Assembly (NCBI RefSeq): GCF_001650905.1
Contig: NZ_LXYG01000008.1
Location: forward strand, 37,314-101,313
DNA length: 64,000 nt
DNA from: Balneola sp. EhC07
Lineage (GTDB): Bacteria > Bacteroidota > Rhodothermia > Balneolales > Balneolaceae
Reading direction: 5' to 3'
The first letter of the stretch is position 1; the number at the start of each line of letters is the position of its first letter. Shown piece after piece: positions 8,270 through 18,104 of this stretch. The position numbers were made by a program, and so were the translations under genes. Below the pieces are notes generated by a model, which was given only the letters and a program-made list of their open reading frames with translations, was not told the origin of the DNA and did not search any database.

Positions 8270-9369
8270 CAACTGTTCTTCGATTTAGCGAGTTCTAAAA
8301 TTTCTTTTGCGATCATCTTTGCTGCATCCGGTTTTGCCAGCTTTAGTGCAGCTTTGTTCATTTCCTTCAATTTTTCCTGATTCTTGATCAATGAATGAAC
8401 CAGTTCAGGTAAAGCATTTACTGCATCGGCATCTTTCAATAATTCAGAAGCTCCGGCATCAACCATGCTTTGTGCGTTTTGTGTTTGATGGTCTCCGGCT
8501 ACATTGGGAGAAGGAATCAATACACTGGGTTTTCCTGTCATCATAAATTCAGAACATGAACTAGCTCCGGCCCTGCTCACAATTAAGTCTGCAGCAGCAT
8601 ACGCTTCCGGCATGTTGTCTATGAAAGCGGTTAAACGAATATTCTTGTTGTTTTCTAAGTCAACTTCCTTCATCAAAGCATCGATGTATCGGCTTCCGCA
8701 CTGCCAGATCACTTGCAGATCAGACAGCTTATCAAGGTTTTCTTTAACTGCTTCATTGATCGATCTTGCTCCACCACTTCCTCCAAGAACCATCAATACT
8801 GGTTTGGAGTCATCAAAGTTGAAGGAATTGAGTCCAACCTTCTTTTCGACCTTATCCAAAGTGTTTCTGGTCGGATTTCCTGATTCCACGATTTTATCAG
8901 AAGGCAGATATTTCGCTGCTTCCTTGAAAGCTGTAAATATTCTGGATGCGAACTTAGCAAGCATTCGGTTAGTAACTCCCGGGAAACTGTTTTGCTCCTG
9001 AATCACCACTTTTACTCCACGCTTTCCTGCAACCCAGCCAACCGGTCCTGCGGCATATCCGCCACAAGAAACCATAACCTGAGGTTTGAAAGAGCTCACT
9101 ATTCCAAAACTCTGAATTATACTTGTCACAAGTTTTAATGGGAACAGCATGTTCTTCAAAGTAAGTCTTCGATGAAACCCACTGATCCAAACACTTTTGA
9201 TCTTATAGCCTGCTTTTGGAACAACTTTCCATTCCATATGATCTTTGGTTCCTACAAATAAGATCTCAGAGTCAGCATTTTCGTTTTTAATAGCATCAGC
9301 AATAGCAATGGCCGGATATACATGTCCACCGGTTCCGCCTGCAGCAATTAAGATTCTCGGATTATCCAT
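8269..9369 (-). CDS. murG: UDP-GlcNAc:lipid I transferase MurG
   Basis: A 366-residue GT-B fold glycosyltransferase that makes lipid II at the inner membrane face. Signatures are the N-terminal G-loop AAGGTGGHVYPAIA, the second loop VLGGSGGARSIN at about 190, and the donor-binding C-terminal motif SRAGASSCSEFMMTGKPSVLIP. The start overlaps the ftsW 3' end by 8 bases and the stop overlaps murC, consistent with one transcript. Confidence 0.97.
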   Translation of the reverse strand: MDNPRILIAAGGTGGHVYPAIAIADAIKNENADSEILFVGTKDHMEWKVVPKAGYKIKSVWISGFHRRLTLKNMLFPLKLVTSIIQSFGIVSSFKPQVMVSCGGYAAGPVGWVAGKRGVKVVIQEQNSFPGVTNRMLAKFASRIFTAFKEAAKYLPSDKIVESGNPTRNTLDKVEKKVGLNSFNFDDSKPVLMVLGGSGGARSINEAVKENLDKLSDLQVIWQCGSRYIDALMKEVDLENNKNIRLTAFIDNMPEAYAAADLIVSRAGASSCSEFMMTGKPSVLIPSPNVAGDHQTQNAQSMVDAGASELLKDADAVNALPELVHSLIKNQEKLKEMNKAALKLAKPDAAKMIAKEILELAKSKNS

Positions 9370-10552
9370 AATACATAGTCCTCCGATCTTTATGATGTTT
9401 CGAAATATTCAATAAGATTCCAACCATCAATCCTGCAAAAAGCATACTGGTACCGCCATAACTTACAAAGGGCATAGGAAGCCCGGTTACCGGCAGCAAT
9501 CCACTTGCTACAGCGGCATTTACAAATCCATATAAAACGATTGTGAGTGTACAGCCAATTGCCAGAAGAGAACCAAGAGTATCTTCCGCATTTTTGGAAA
9601 TGAAAACCACTCCACGGAATAAAATAAGAGTGAAAATGAGTATCAAACTCATAGCTCCGAAAATTCCATATTCTTCGGCTATAATTGCGAAAATGAAATC
9701 GTTGTAAGGAGCAGGGAGGAAGTCACGTTGTGAACTTTTACCAATTCCCACTCCAAAAAATTCTCCTTTGGCGATAGCAATATGCGCTTGCTGTGCCTGA
9801 TAACCTGCCCCCTGAAGGATCTTAGTACTTTCAATATCCTTAACCTGTGTGATGTAATTATCAATCCTACTTTGACGATTCTCAGATTGATTCAGGAGTA
9901 ACATTCCGCCAAAAACGCCAATCAATACAAGAGTTCCCAATTGCAAAGTACTGGCTCGACCTATAAACATTACGATCAGACAAATTCCGAATAGAATTCC
10001 GGCACTGCTGAAATCCTGAACGCCAATCAATGCACAGGTAATACTTACCCAAACCATAATAGGAATAAAGCTTCTTTTGAAGTCTTTGACGTAATCCTGT
10101 TTCTCAGAGAGAAGTACACAGATATGGAGCAGAAGAGCTACCGTTGCTACTGTGGACGGCTGGAATGTAAAACCACCAAGGTTTAGCCATCTTTTGGCAC
10201 CAAATTGTTCCGTTCCAAACATAAGAACGGCTACAAGAAGCACCCAGCTTATTACCATACCAATACGACTGAATTTTGCCAGAGTGTGATAATTGATCTT
10301 CGAAACGATCAGCATTACAACAAAAGCAATTCCAAGTTTTATGATATGTCCTGTGATCAAGGTAAAAGCCGTTGTAGACTTAGATTCAGCGAAGTAAGCG
10401 ATAGAAGAATACACGGCAAGTACACCAAACATCATAAGCGCAACAACGGCCATCAGCAAAAAGCGATCGCTGCCTTGCTTACGGTTGTCAATATCTTCAG
10501 GGCTGGTGCCTATGATATTAGATAAGTTGCTATGTGGACTCGTGTATATCAC
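9362..10552 (-). CDS. ftsW: SEDS peptidoglycan polymerase FtsW
   Basis: A 396-residue polytopic membrane protein of the SEDS family, the septal glycan polymerase that works with FtsI. Ten or so hydrophobic segments begin at about residue 32. The family signature lies near the C-terminus (AVASGLLPVTGLPMPFVSYGG) and the FxPxPYNDFIFAIIAEEYG motif is in the large loop. The apparent start is GTG at 10552 with a weak ribosome site, giving a 30-residue polar cytoplasmic leader, so the exact start is uncertain. A 72-bp palindrome separates it from murD. Confidence 0.95.
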   Translation of the reverse strand: MIYTSPHSNLSNIIGTSPEDIDNRKQGSDRFLLMAVVALMMFGVLAVYSSIAYFAESKSTTAFTLITGHIIKLGIAFVVMLIVSKINYHTLAKFSRIGMVISWVLLVAVLMFGTEQFGAKRWLNLGGFTFQPSTVATVALLLHICVLLSEKQDYVKDFKRSFIPIMVWVSITCALIGVQDFSSAGILFGICLIVMFIGRASTLQLGTLVLIGVFGGMLLLNQSENRQSRIDNYITQVKDIESTKILQGAGYQAQQAHIAIAKGEFFGVGIGKSSQRDFLPAPYNDFIFAIIAEEYGIFGAMSLILIFTLILFRGVVFISKNAEDTLGSLLAIGCTLTIVLYGFVNAAVASGLLPVTGLPMPFVSYGGTSMLFAGLMVGILLNISKHHKDRRTMYYG

Positions 10553-10569
10553 TTAGTTGTAGTTTTAGA

Positions 10570-10641
10570 GTAACAAAGTGGTAAAGTTACAGAGCAGCCT
10601 TTTTGAGGCTGGAAAACTGTGTAACTTTGATTCTTTGTCAC
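10570..10641. repeat. Palindromic element between murD and ftsW (family D)
   Basis: Nested arms GTAACAAAG/CTTTGTCAC, AAAGTTAC/GTAACTTT and CAGCCT/AGGCTG make a 72-bp near-perfect hairpin in the 97-bp murD-ftsW gap. The outer arm resembles the tandem repeat at 2562 (GTGACAAAGTGG versus GTAACAAAGTGG), so both may come from one repeat family. There is no U-tract, so it is unlikely to be a simple terminator. Confidence 0.75.
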
Positions 10642-10649
10642 TTCTTTAT

Positions 10650-12002
10650 TCATAGCTTATAAACTTCTTCTTTAAATACTTTTCCTCTGTGTTCGTAATC
10701 GTCGAACATATCGAATGAAGCACATGCAGGACTCAGCAAAACAACTTCACCTCGTTTCGCTACTTTTTGAGCTGCACGAACGGCTTTCATCATACTTTCA
10801 GCTTTTACAAAATTAGGAACCACTTCACCAAGTTGATCTTCAACCCGATCCTTTGATTCTCCAATGGCGATGATCGTATGAACCTTTTCTTTGATCTGAT
10901 CAACGATTTCGCTGTAATCATTTCCTTTATCGCGACCGCCGAGAATCAATGTCATTGGAACCTGAAAACTGTCTAAAGCAAACCAAACAGCATTTACGTT
11001 AGTAGCTTTGCTATCGTTTATATATTTAACTCCGTCTACATCACGAACTTTCTCAAGGCGATGTTCAACGCCCATGAAAGATTGCAGACTTTCACGAATA
11101 GCTTCGTTTTTAATTTCAGCCGCACGAGCAGCTAAAGCCGTTGCTAATCCATTGTTCAGGTTGTGATTTCCACTAAGGCCTACTTCATAAACCGGCATAA
11201 GCGTTTCTTCCTTGTTGTTGAATTTGAAGATGATATGTTCGTCGCGTACAAAAGCACCTTCCGGCACTTCATTGTTGTATGAAAAAGCCCATAATTTTGG
11301 AGCGTCTTCTTTTTTCTGAAGCGATTCCACGTGGCTTTTTATGATCGGATCATCATAATTGAATATGAACCAATCCTCTTCCGTCTGATTTTCTGTAATT
11401 CTGAATTTTGAAGCGGCATAAGCCTCAAAGCTGTCTCCGTATCTGTTTAAATGATCTGGTGTAATATTCAGCAACAAACTTATTGTTGGCTTGAATGTGT
11501 CAATGTGATCTAATTGAAAGCTGCTGATCTCAAGTATGAAGTCGCCACCTGAGCCATCAACAACATCCGAAAATGCTACTCCTATATTTCCTGAAACGGA
11601 ATGATCTCTTTTAGCCGTTTTCCAAACATGATCCAACCAGTTAGTAACGGTAGTTTTTCCATTACTACCGGTTGTAGCTATAATTCTTTGATCCGTAAAC
11701 CAACTCGCTGCTTCTATTTCAGAATAGACTTTTTTCCCTGTATTCAGATAGAATTGAATAATTGGAGACTCCGTAGGAACGCCCGGACTTAATACAACAA
11801 AATCAGCTTGTTTTGCTTTATCCGAATGCCCGTTTTCTTCAAAATCTATTTGAGCATCTACAAGATTCTGTTTCCAGTCATCTTTAATGATTCCATAATC
11901 AGACACAAAAACATCAGCTCCCTTTTTCTTAAGAAGAATAGCAGCAGCAATACCACTTCTGGCAGCACCAATAACAACGATATGTTTGTTAGCTACATCC
12001 AT
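10650..12002 (-). CDS. murD: UDP-N-acetylmuramoylalanine--D-glutamate ligase MurD
   Basis: A 450-residue Mur ligase adding D-Glu. The N-terminal Rossmann motif VVIGAARSGIAAA lies directly after the chosen start, the ATP loop TTGSNGKTTVTNWL is at about 115, and the C-terminal motif LGGRDKGNDYSE is present. A start 29 codons further upstream is open but would bury the gene inside mraY. ATG 12002 overlaps the mraY stop by one base (TAATG), which is typical of coupling. Confidence 0.96.
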   Translation of the reverse strand: MDVANKHIVVIGAARSGIAAAILLKKKGADVFVSDYGIIKDDWKQNLVDAQIDFEENGHSDKAKQADFVVLSPGVPTESPIIQFYLNTGKKVYSEIEAASWFTDQRIIATTGSNGKTTVTNWLDHVWKTAKRDHSVSGNIGVAFSDVVDGSGGDFILEISSFQLDHIDTFKPTISLLLNITPDHLNRYGDSFEAYAASKFRITENQTEEDWFIFNYDDPIIKSHVESLQKKEDAPKLWAFSYNNEVPEGAFVRDEHIIFKFNNKEETLMPVYEVGLSGNHNLNNGLATALAARAAEIKNEAIRESLQSFMGVEHRLEKVRDVDGVKYINDSKATNVNAVWFALDSFQVPMTLILGGRDKGNDYSEIVDQIKEKVHTIIAIGESKDRVEDQLGEVVPNFVKAESMMKAVRAAQKVAKRGEVVLLSPACASFDMFDDYEHRGKVFKEEVYKL

Positions 12003-13138
12003 TATCTGATCTTCAATGTTAGAAGGCTCAAAATTCCAAGCATCACCGTGATGATCCAGAATCGAACTACGATCTTTTGTTCCGACCATCCTTTTTTCTC
12101 AAAATGATGATGGATCGGAGTCATTAAAAACACTCGTTTTCCTACACCATACTTCTTTTTAGTATATTTGAAGTAGGTAGTTTGAATGATCACAGAAAGC
12201 GTTTCAAAGAAAAATACACCGCAAATGAAGGGGAGAAGCAGTTCTTTGTGAAGCATCAATCCCAAAGCACCAAAAGCACCACCAAGTGCCAAAGAACCGG
12301 TGTCGCCCATGAATACAGATGCAGGGTTGGTGTTATACCACAAAAATCCCATACAGCCTCCAATCAGTGCAGCACAAAAAATAGTGAGTTCACCGGCGCC
12401 CGGTAAATACATAATGTCTAAATATCCAGATAAGTCAGTTCTTCCGGAGACATAAGCAAAAATTGCGAATACAAATCCGCAGATCGCAGAGACACCTGAA
12501 GCCAATCCATCCAAGCCATCTGTTAAGTTTGTGGCATTGCTTACCGCAGTTATCACAAATACGGCAACTGGGATAAATATCATCCAGCCAAGGTCTTCTC
12601 CAAAGAAAGCGTAATCAATATTCACGTTCTTGAGGAAAGGAACTGTTGAAAGTGTATTCACATCAGCAAAATCAGGATGGAAATACAATACAGCTCCTAC
12701 AACAATTCCAACGCTGACTTGACCAACTATCTTAAATCGTCCGGCAAGACCACTTTTGTCTTTCTTCACAACTTTGATGTAATCATCCACAAAACCAACA
12801 AGCCCTAGGGCAATTATCACAAATACAATAAGCCAGGCATATACGCTATCCATTTTCATGAACAGGATAGAAGGTATGATCACTGCCAGCAGAATAATGA
12901 CTCCGCCCATTGATGGAGTTCCGGCTTTAGCTTGGTGATGGTCTAAACCAACGTCGTCTCGGATCACTTCTTTAAGCTGCATGCTGCTCAGCCATTTGAT
13001 AATTCTTCGTCCGATGATCAGACTTATGATCACGGAAGTCACAGCAGCCAAACCTGTTCGTGTGGAGATATATTCAAACGCTCCGGCGCCCGGGAAGTCA
13101 AATGCAGTATCAAGCCAGGAGAATAATTCGTATAGCAT
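12002..13138 (-). CDS. mraY: Phospho-MurNAc-pentapeptide transferase MraY
   Basis: A 378-residue integral membrane enzyme with about ten helices that makes lipid I from UDP-MurNAc-pentapeptide and undecaprenyl phosphate. Family motifs are KAGTPSMGGVIIL near residue 70, NATNLTDGLDGLASG in the middle (catalytic Asp region) and MTPIHHHFEKKGW near the C-terminus. The ATG shares one base with the murE stop (TGATG). Family members in this phylum carry the same longer N-terminal periplasmic segment. Confidence 0.97.
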   Translation of the reverse strand: MLYELFSWLDTAFDFPGAGAFEYISTRTGLAAVTSVIISLIIGRRIIKWLSSMQLKEVIRDDVGLDHHQAKAGTPSMGGVIILLAVIIPSILFMKMDSVYAWLIVFVIIALGLVGFVDDYIKVVKKDKSGLAGRFKIVGQVSVGIVVGAVLYFHPDFADVNTLSTVPFLKNVNIDYAFFGEDLGWMIFIPVAVFVITAVSNATNLTDGLDGLASGVSAICGFVFAIFAYVSGRTDLSGYLDIMYLPGAGELTIFCAALIGGCMGFLWYNTNPASVFMGDTGSLALGGAFGALGLMLHKELLLPFICGVFFFETLSVIIQTTYFKYTKKKYGVGKRVFLMTPIHHHFEKKGWSEQKIVVRFWIITVMLGILSLLTLKIR

Positions 13139-14598
13139 CAGAATCCTCCTTTGGCTTTAAGTTCGAGAGCTTCTTTTGCAACTAATCGGTCGTCAAAAGG
13201 ATATCGTTTTCCGTCAATTTCCTGATAATCTTCATGTCCTTTTCCGGCAATAAGAATAATATCATTTGATGAAGCCAGCTCAATAGCTTTAAAAATGGCT
13301 TCTTTTCGGGAAGTGATGGTTACAACATTGTCAGTATTTTCAAATCCCTGCAAAATATCAGCGATGATCAGATCGGGATTTTCAGTTCTTGGATTATCAC
13401 TGGTTACAATAATTTCATCAGCAAATTCTAAAGCTGCTTTTGCCATTTCCGGTCTCTTGCCTGAATCTCTGTCACCGCCGGCACCAAAAACACAATAAAT
13501 AAACTGATTTTGAGTACGTGATTCTGATAGTGTTTTTAGAACATTTTCAAGAGCGTCAGGGGTGTGAGCATAATCAACAATAACTTTCGGTAGATCTGTT
13601 TCTAAATCTAAATTTACAGATTCCATTCTTCCGGGAGCCCCCGGTACAGATGAAAGTGCTGAAGCAATTCTTTGCTTGTCATGACCAAGTTCGTTACAGA
13701 TCATAAAAGCCTCAGCCAGATTAAACGCATTGAAGTGTCCCACCAATGACGAAGAGATCTCAGATCCATCGACTGAAATTTTTAGCCCTTGTGCAGAATT
13801 ACTTAAGACGTGGGCATTTTTTCCGAATGAAAGTTCTGAAATTTGAGCGGAGATTCCATCAGCCATAAAAACCCCATAAGAATCATCCATATTGATTACT
13901 GCAGATGATCCTGGTTTCAATCCATCAAAAAGGATTTTCTTGGCAGCGGCATATTCTTCAATGGTCTCATGATAATCGAGATGATCCTGCGAAAGATTAG
14001 TGAAGGCAGCTACTTTGAAATCAAAACCACCAACCCGGGCCTGATGAAGAGCGTGAGAAGACACTTCCATAACCAAATATTCTGAGCCTGCTTCAACCAT
14101 CTTTTTCATATCGGCAGCAAGCTCTATTGGATCGGCCGTAGTTAATTTACTATCTAATGCTTCCGTTAGGATCTTTTTCTCCACAGTTCCTAAAAGAGAA
14201 ACTTTCTCGCCGAGTTTGGTAAGTGCCTGATAGACTAAAGTAGCAGTAGTAGTTTTACCGTTTGTGCCGGTGATTCCAATGATCTTTAGTTTATCACCCG
14301 GGTTCCCGGCCATTTTTTGAGCTAAAGGACCTATCAATGATCGCGTATTTTCTACTTCAATTACGCATACTTCAGCATCGGTGTAATAAGATTCTTCACA
14401 GATAATTACTTTTGCTCCGCGATGGATAGCATCTTCCAAAAACATATGTCCATCTACTTCTGTGCCTCGGATGGCTATGAAAACAGAGCTTTCTGTAACC
14501 TGACGCGAATCCTGAACAAGCGGACCAACTTCACCTTCCGGTTTAAAACGGGAAGTGTTTAATGGGTTAATAAATTCTATGAGATCATGTGTATTCAA
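13138..14598 (-). CDS. murE: UDP-MurNAc-tripeptide synthetase MurE
   Basis: A 486-residue Mur ligase adding the third peptide residue. The ATP loop GITGTNGKTTTATL is at about 110, VMEVSSHALHQARV at about 175, and the diaminopimelate-selecting motif DNPRTENP at about 400, so meso-DAP is the likely substrate. The start is TTG at 14598; its last two bases run into the ftsI stop (TTGA). murF, usually next in this cluster, is absent here. Confidence 0.96.
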   Translation of the reverse strand: MNTHDLIEFINPLNTSRFKPEGEVGPLVQDSRQVTESSVFIAIRGTEVDGHMFLEDAIHRGAKVIICEESYYTDAEVCVIEVENTRSLIGPLAQKMAGNPGDKLKIIGITGTNGKTTTATLVYQALTKLGEKVSLLGTVEKKILTEALDSKLTTADPIELAADMKKMVEAGSEYLVMEVSSHALHQARVGGFDFKVAAFTNLSQDHLDYHETIEEYAAAKKILFDGLKPGSSAVINMDDSYGVFMADGISAQISELSFGKNAHVLSNSAQGLKISVDGSEISSSLVGHFNAFNLAEAFMICNELGHDKQRIASALSSVPGAPGRMESVNLDLETDLPKVIVDYAHTPDALENVLKTLSESRTQNQFIYCVFGAGGDRDSGKRPEMAKAALEFADEIIVTSDNPRTENPDLIIADILQGFENTDNVVTITSRKEAIFKAIELASSNDIILIAGKGHEDYQEIDGKRYPFDDRLVAKEALELKAKGGF

Positions 14599-16763
14599 TC
14601 TCGATCCTCCATGGCTACAAGTTCAAGTGATTTTGCTTTGCCACGAATGGTAACAGAACTGCCAAGTCTCATCATATCACCTGCTTTTGGAAACTGTCGT
14701 TCAACAGTGCCGGAACGGTAAGTTTTAACATCTAATCCAAGTTCCGCTAAAATGGTGGTTGCCTGACGCATACTCATTCCTCGAAGTTCGGGAACTTCTG
14801 CAAAGCCTTCTTTAACCTTCGAACTGTCAACAGGTAAATAGGTTTCCGATAAAGTGAGAATAATTTTGTCTTTTCCGGGAAGAGGGCTGCCGGGTTCAAT
14901 AGTTTGTGAAACTACATACCCTGATTTCCCTTCAATGCTATAAGGAATGTCAAATTTCTTAAGGATCTCTTCGCTTTCTTCTTTTCCGATACCGATGAGT
15001 GAAGGAGCCTTTGTGATAAATTCAGGTTCATCTTGTGGTAACATACTTCGTTGTATATCACTATCTAGACCTGCAATTCTTTTTGCGGTTTCTCTGAAAA
15101 TAGGACCTGCGGTAAAGCCTCCATATCCACTGGTTTTTGGCTCATTCAACATGATCAGGCAAACATATTTTGGGTCTTCGGTTGGGAAAAACCCTACAAA
15201 AGAGGCGAGATATTTATTGGAATAGCGCCCTTGATATACTTTTTTAGCTGTACCTGTTTTTCCGGCAATTCTCAATCCATCGATCTGAGCCCATTCTCCG
15301 GTTCCGGAATCTGTTACAACGCTTTCAAAAATTGGAAGTATTTTTTGAAGTGTTTTCTTTCTCGCAACACGACGAATTTCTACCGGAGTGTTATCCAAAA
15401 CAACATTACCATTTTGATCTTCAATTTTGTCGACCAGATAAGGACGCATCAACATTCCTTCATTAGCAAAAGCAGCATAAGCCTGAGTTACTTGTAATGG
15501 TGTAGCTAAAACTTCGTATCCATGGCTCATCCACGGAAGGCTTACCAAACTCCAGTCATATGGTTTGTTCAGAATTCCGGCTACTTCACCGGAAAGATCA
15601 ATATTCGTTTCAGCACCAAACCCGAGATTTCTGGCATATTGATAAAAAACTTCAGGTTTTAACCTCATGGCAATTTCAGCGGTAGCCACATTGGAAGATT
15701 TCTGAATGACTTCCTGAAAGGTCATATTTCCAAGAGGGTCGTGATCACGGAGAGTTAATCCATGAATTTCTACTTCGCCGGATTCAGGAGTTTCAAAAAT
15801 TTCATTAAAATCTACCTTATTTTGCTCCACAGCAGCGATTGCAGTCACCAGCTTAAAGGTTGAACCCGGTTCCACCATATCAGAAATAGCAAAATTTCTT
15901 CGGTTTTCATTTTCGTTACTACCCGGGTAATTCGGATCATAAGTTGGATAGTTAGCCATTGCTTTAATGGCTCCGGTCTTAGGATCTATAATAATTCCCG
16001 TTCCGTATTCAGCAAGATGCTTTTCCACACCTTTCTTTAGCTCATCTTCCAGAATAGCCTGAATGTAGGAGTCAATAGTGGTGTGGATGGAATGACCATT
16101 CTCCGGAAGTTTCTTTGGAGCTCCTACATAAGCAGAAATTTGATTTCTTGGGTCACGACGAACTTGCTGAACTCCATTTTCACCTTTTAACTCTGTGTCA
16201 TAATAGGCTTCCAGACCTGTTTTGCCATCCATATTATGATTTACAAAGCCTAAAGAATGTGCAGCCAGAGAACCAAAGGTGTATTTTCTACTGAAGCTCT
16301 CCTCAATGATGACTCCTTTAATATCTAATTCCCGAACTGCATCTCTTGAAACAGGAGACAAGTTCTTTGCAAGAATGATATACTGAGAATGTGAAGGAGC
16401 GTCACTAATTCTTTTTTTGAAGTAAGATGGAGACTGATTGGTTTGCTTAGCTAAAGTAACTGCTAATTGGTTGATCTGCTCCTGTGTAACCGATTTTCCA
16501 TTCACATCTTTAACTTTAGGATCCAATGCGATCAGATAATTAGCAGCATTAGTAGCAAGCAGTGTTCCGTTAGCATCGTAGATATTTCCACGCTGTGCGG
16601 GGATAGGAATGGAATCGATCGCTTGTTTACTCCAAAGTAACCGCAAATCTTCTCCTTCCAGATAATTGATGCGAACTAATTGAAAAGCCAATACACAAGG
16701 TATAAGCAACAACAACCCGAACACCAAAAACATCCTGCTTAATATGGAAGTTCTTTCTGTCAT
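14595..16763 (-). CDS. ftsI: Septal penicillin-binding protein FtsI/PBP3 with two PASTA domains
   Basis: A 722-residue class B transpeptidase that cross-links septal peptidoglycan. It has an N-terminal membrane anchor (MFLVFGLLLLIPCVLAFQLV), a pedestal domain and a transpeptidase domain with the nucleophile motif STFK in EPGSTFKLVTA (about residue 300), SSN at about 355 and KTGT in IAGKTGTAKK (about 510). The C-terminus carries two PASTA domains (about 590-655 and 665-720), which proteobacterial FtsI lacks. It abuts ftsL (TAG then ATG) and overlaps murE by 4 bases. Confidence 0.96.
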   Translation of the reverse strand: MTERTSILSRMFLVFGLLLLIPCVLAFQLVRINYLEGEDLRLLWSKQAIDSIPIPAQRGNIYDANGTLLATNAANYLIALDPKVKDVNGKSVTQEQINQLAVTLAKQTNQSPSYFKKRISDAPSHSQYIILAKNLSPVSRDAVRELDIKGVIIEESFSRKYTFGSLAAHSLGFVNHNMDGKTGLEAYYDTELKGENGVQQVRRDPRNQISAYVGAPKKLPENGHSIHTTIDSYIQAILEDELKKGVEKHLAEYGTGIIIDPKTGAIKAMANYPTYDPNYPGSNENENRRNFAISDMVEPGSTFKLVTAIAAVEQNKVDFNEIFETPESGEVEIHGLTLRDHDPLGNMTFQEVIQKSSNVATAEIAMRLKPEVFYQYARNLGFGAETNIDLSGEVAGILNKPYDWSLVSLPWMSHGYEVLATPLQVTQAYAAFANEGMLMRPYLVDKIEDQNGNVVLDNTPVEIRRVARKKTLQKILPIFESVVTDSGTGEWAQIDGLRIAGKTGTAKKVYQGRYSNKYLASFVGFFPTEDPKYVCLIMLNEPKTSGYGGFTAGPIFRETAKRIAGLDSDIQRSMLPQDEPEFITKAPSLIGIGKEESEEILKKFDIPYSIEGKSGYVVSQTIEPGSPLPGKDKIILTLSETYLPVDSSKVKEGFAEVPELRGMSMRQATTILAELGLDVKTYRSGTVERQFPKAGDMMRLGSSVTIRGKAKSLELVAMEDRD

Positions 16764-17180
16764 CTACTTTTTAACCTCGATCAGTTTATCAGCAGGACCA
16801 CCGTTTATAAAACCGGCTTTTTCTGCTTTTTCGTAGATTTCAGCCGGACCAACCATGCGGTCGTACTGTAATTTTAAGGCATCATGTTGAGTGCGCACTT
16901 TATTGTATTCGCTTTCAAGCTTTTGGACTTCTTCTAACAGCTTTTGAGTAGCAAAAACATGTGTCAGATACAGAAATCCGAATACACCTATAGCAATAGT
17001 TGTAAGAATCACTTTCCAGGGCTTAATATCCCGAATAGTATTTCTTACCGACTTTCCTGCTTTTTTACCTGAAGATCTTTTTCCTTTTGGGGATGAAGAT
17101 GGGGATTCTATGTCAGGTAAAGGAACTTTACGGAGGTTAGGTCGGGTTTCGCGCTTTTTAAGTGGGGATTGCACGATCAT
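16764..17180 (-). CDS. ftsL: FtsL-like divisome protein
   Basis: A 138-residue bitopic protein. It has a basic, Pro/Ser/Lys-rich cytoplasmic tail of about 55 residues, one membrane segment (VILTTIAIGVFGFLYLTHVF) and a short periplasmic coiled coil (LLEEVQKLESEYNKVRTQHD). FtsL forms a complex with FtsQ and FtsB and supports FtsW-FtsI activation. The identification rests on architecture and position between rsmH (4-base ATGA overlap) and ftsI, because the family is poorly conserved in sequence. Confidence 0.85.
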   Translation of the reverse strand: MIVQSPLKKRETRPNLRKVPLPDIESPSSSPKGKRSSGKKAGKSVRNTIRDIKPWKVILTTIAIGVFGFLYLTHVFATQKLLEEVQKLESEYNKVRTQHDALKLQYDRMVGPAEIYEKAEKAGFINGGPADKLIEVKK

Positions 17181-18103
17181 TGACTACCTCCGCTGTTTTT
17201 CTCAGCTATCCGGAGTTTAGCGCTCCGGGCAGCGGGGTTTTTAGCAACCTCTTCGGGTGAAGGGGTTATGATCTGTCGATTGACAGCTTTTAGTGGGGAA
17301 ATTATGTTGCCGTAGAAATCTTTTTCGAGCTTTCCGTCCAGATTTCCGGCTTTAAAGAATTTTTTAACAATACGATCTTCCAGTGAATGATAAGACATCA
17401 CCACAATACGACCGCCTGGTTTCAAGACCTCTAAAGATTGAGTCAGAACGTCTTTTAAAACGTCTAATTCACGGTTTACTTCAATTCGTATTCCTTGAAA
17501 TACTCTTGCCAGCGATTTCACAGCAAATTTAGCAGGAACCAATTCCTTTACAATAGCTGCAAGTTCACCGGTAGTTTCAATAGGTCTGTTATTGATAATT
17601 TCTTTGGCGATCTGACGACTTGCACGCTCTTCACCATAATGGAAGATCACGTCGCGAAGTGTTTCATAGTCGTAATTGTTAACCACTTGATAAGCAGAAA
17701 CACCTGAAAGATTCCCCATTCTCATATCAAGAGGACCATCTTCCTGAAAACTGAATCCACGTTCTGCTTCTTTGATCTGATGTGTTGAAACTCCAAGATC
17801 AAGTAGGATTCCGGCTACCTGTCCTTTTACAGGGGGAGGTAGAAGTGTTGACAGATAGCCGAAATTGCCTTTTATCGTTTTAAATCGTTCATCTTCGCCG
17901 ATACGCGCCGTGGCTGCAGCAATAGCTTCATCATCCTGATCGATGCCATAAAGCGTTGCATTTTCACCAAGACGAGCGAGAATTTCTTTTGAATGTCCAC
18001 CGCCACCAAGAGTAGCGTCTATATATATAGCGTTATCGTCAGTGATCAATCCTTCCATACATTCGTTCAGCATTACCGGAATATGCTCGTGGTATGTAGT
18101 CAT
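17177..18103 (-). CDS. rsmH: 16S rRNA (cytosine-1402-N4)-methyltransferase RsmH
   Basis: A 308-residue SAM-dependent methyltransferase. The N-terminal hallmark YHEHIPVMLNECMEGL, the SAM loop DATLGGGGHSKEIL at about 32, LLDLGVSTHQ, and the C-terminal VMSYHSLEDRIVKKFF are all visible. I chose ATG 18103 because it places the conserved YHxPVML motif at the usual distance from the start and leaves one base after the mraZ stop. A longer form to 18148 would overlap mraZ by 44 bases. Confidence 0.96.
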   Translation of the reverse strand: MTTYHEHIPVMLNECMEGLITDDNAIYIDATLGGGGHSKEILARLGENATLYGIDQDDEAIAAATARIGEDERFKTIKGNFGYLSTLLPPPVKGQVAGILLDLGVSTHQIKEAERGFSFQEDGPLDMRMGNLSGVSAYQVVNNYDYETLRDVIFHYGEERASRQIAKEIINNRPIETTGELAAIVKELVPAKFAVKSLARVFQGIRIEVNRELDVLKDVLTQSLEVLKPGGRIVVMSYHSLEDRIVKKFFKAGNLDGKLEKDFYGNIISPLKAVNRQIITPSPEEVAKNPAARSAKLRIAEKNSGGSQ

Positions 18104-18104
18104 C

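Noticed and set aside
13138..13200. A missing murF between murE and mraY as a deletion
   Set aside because: murE and mraY overlap cleanly, and dcw clusters in this lineage commonly lack murF; no remnant is seen.
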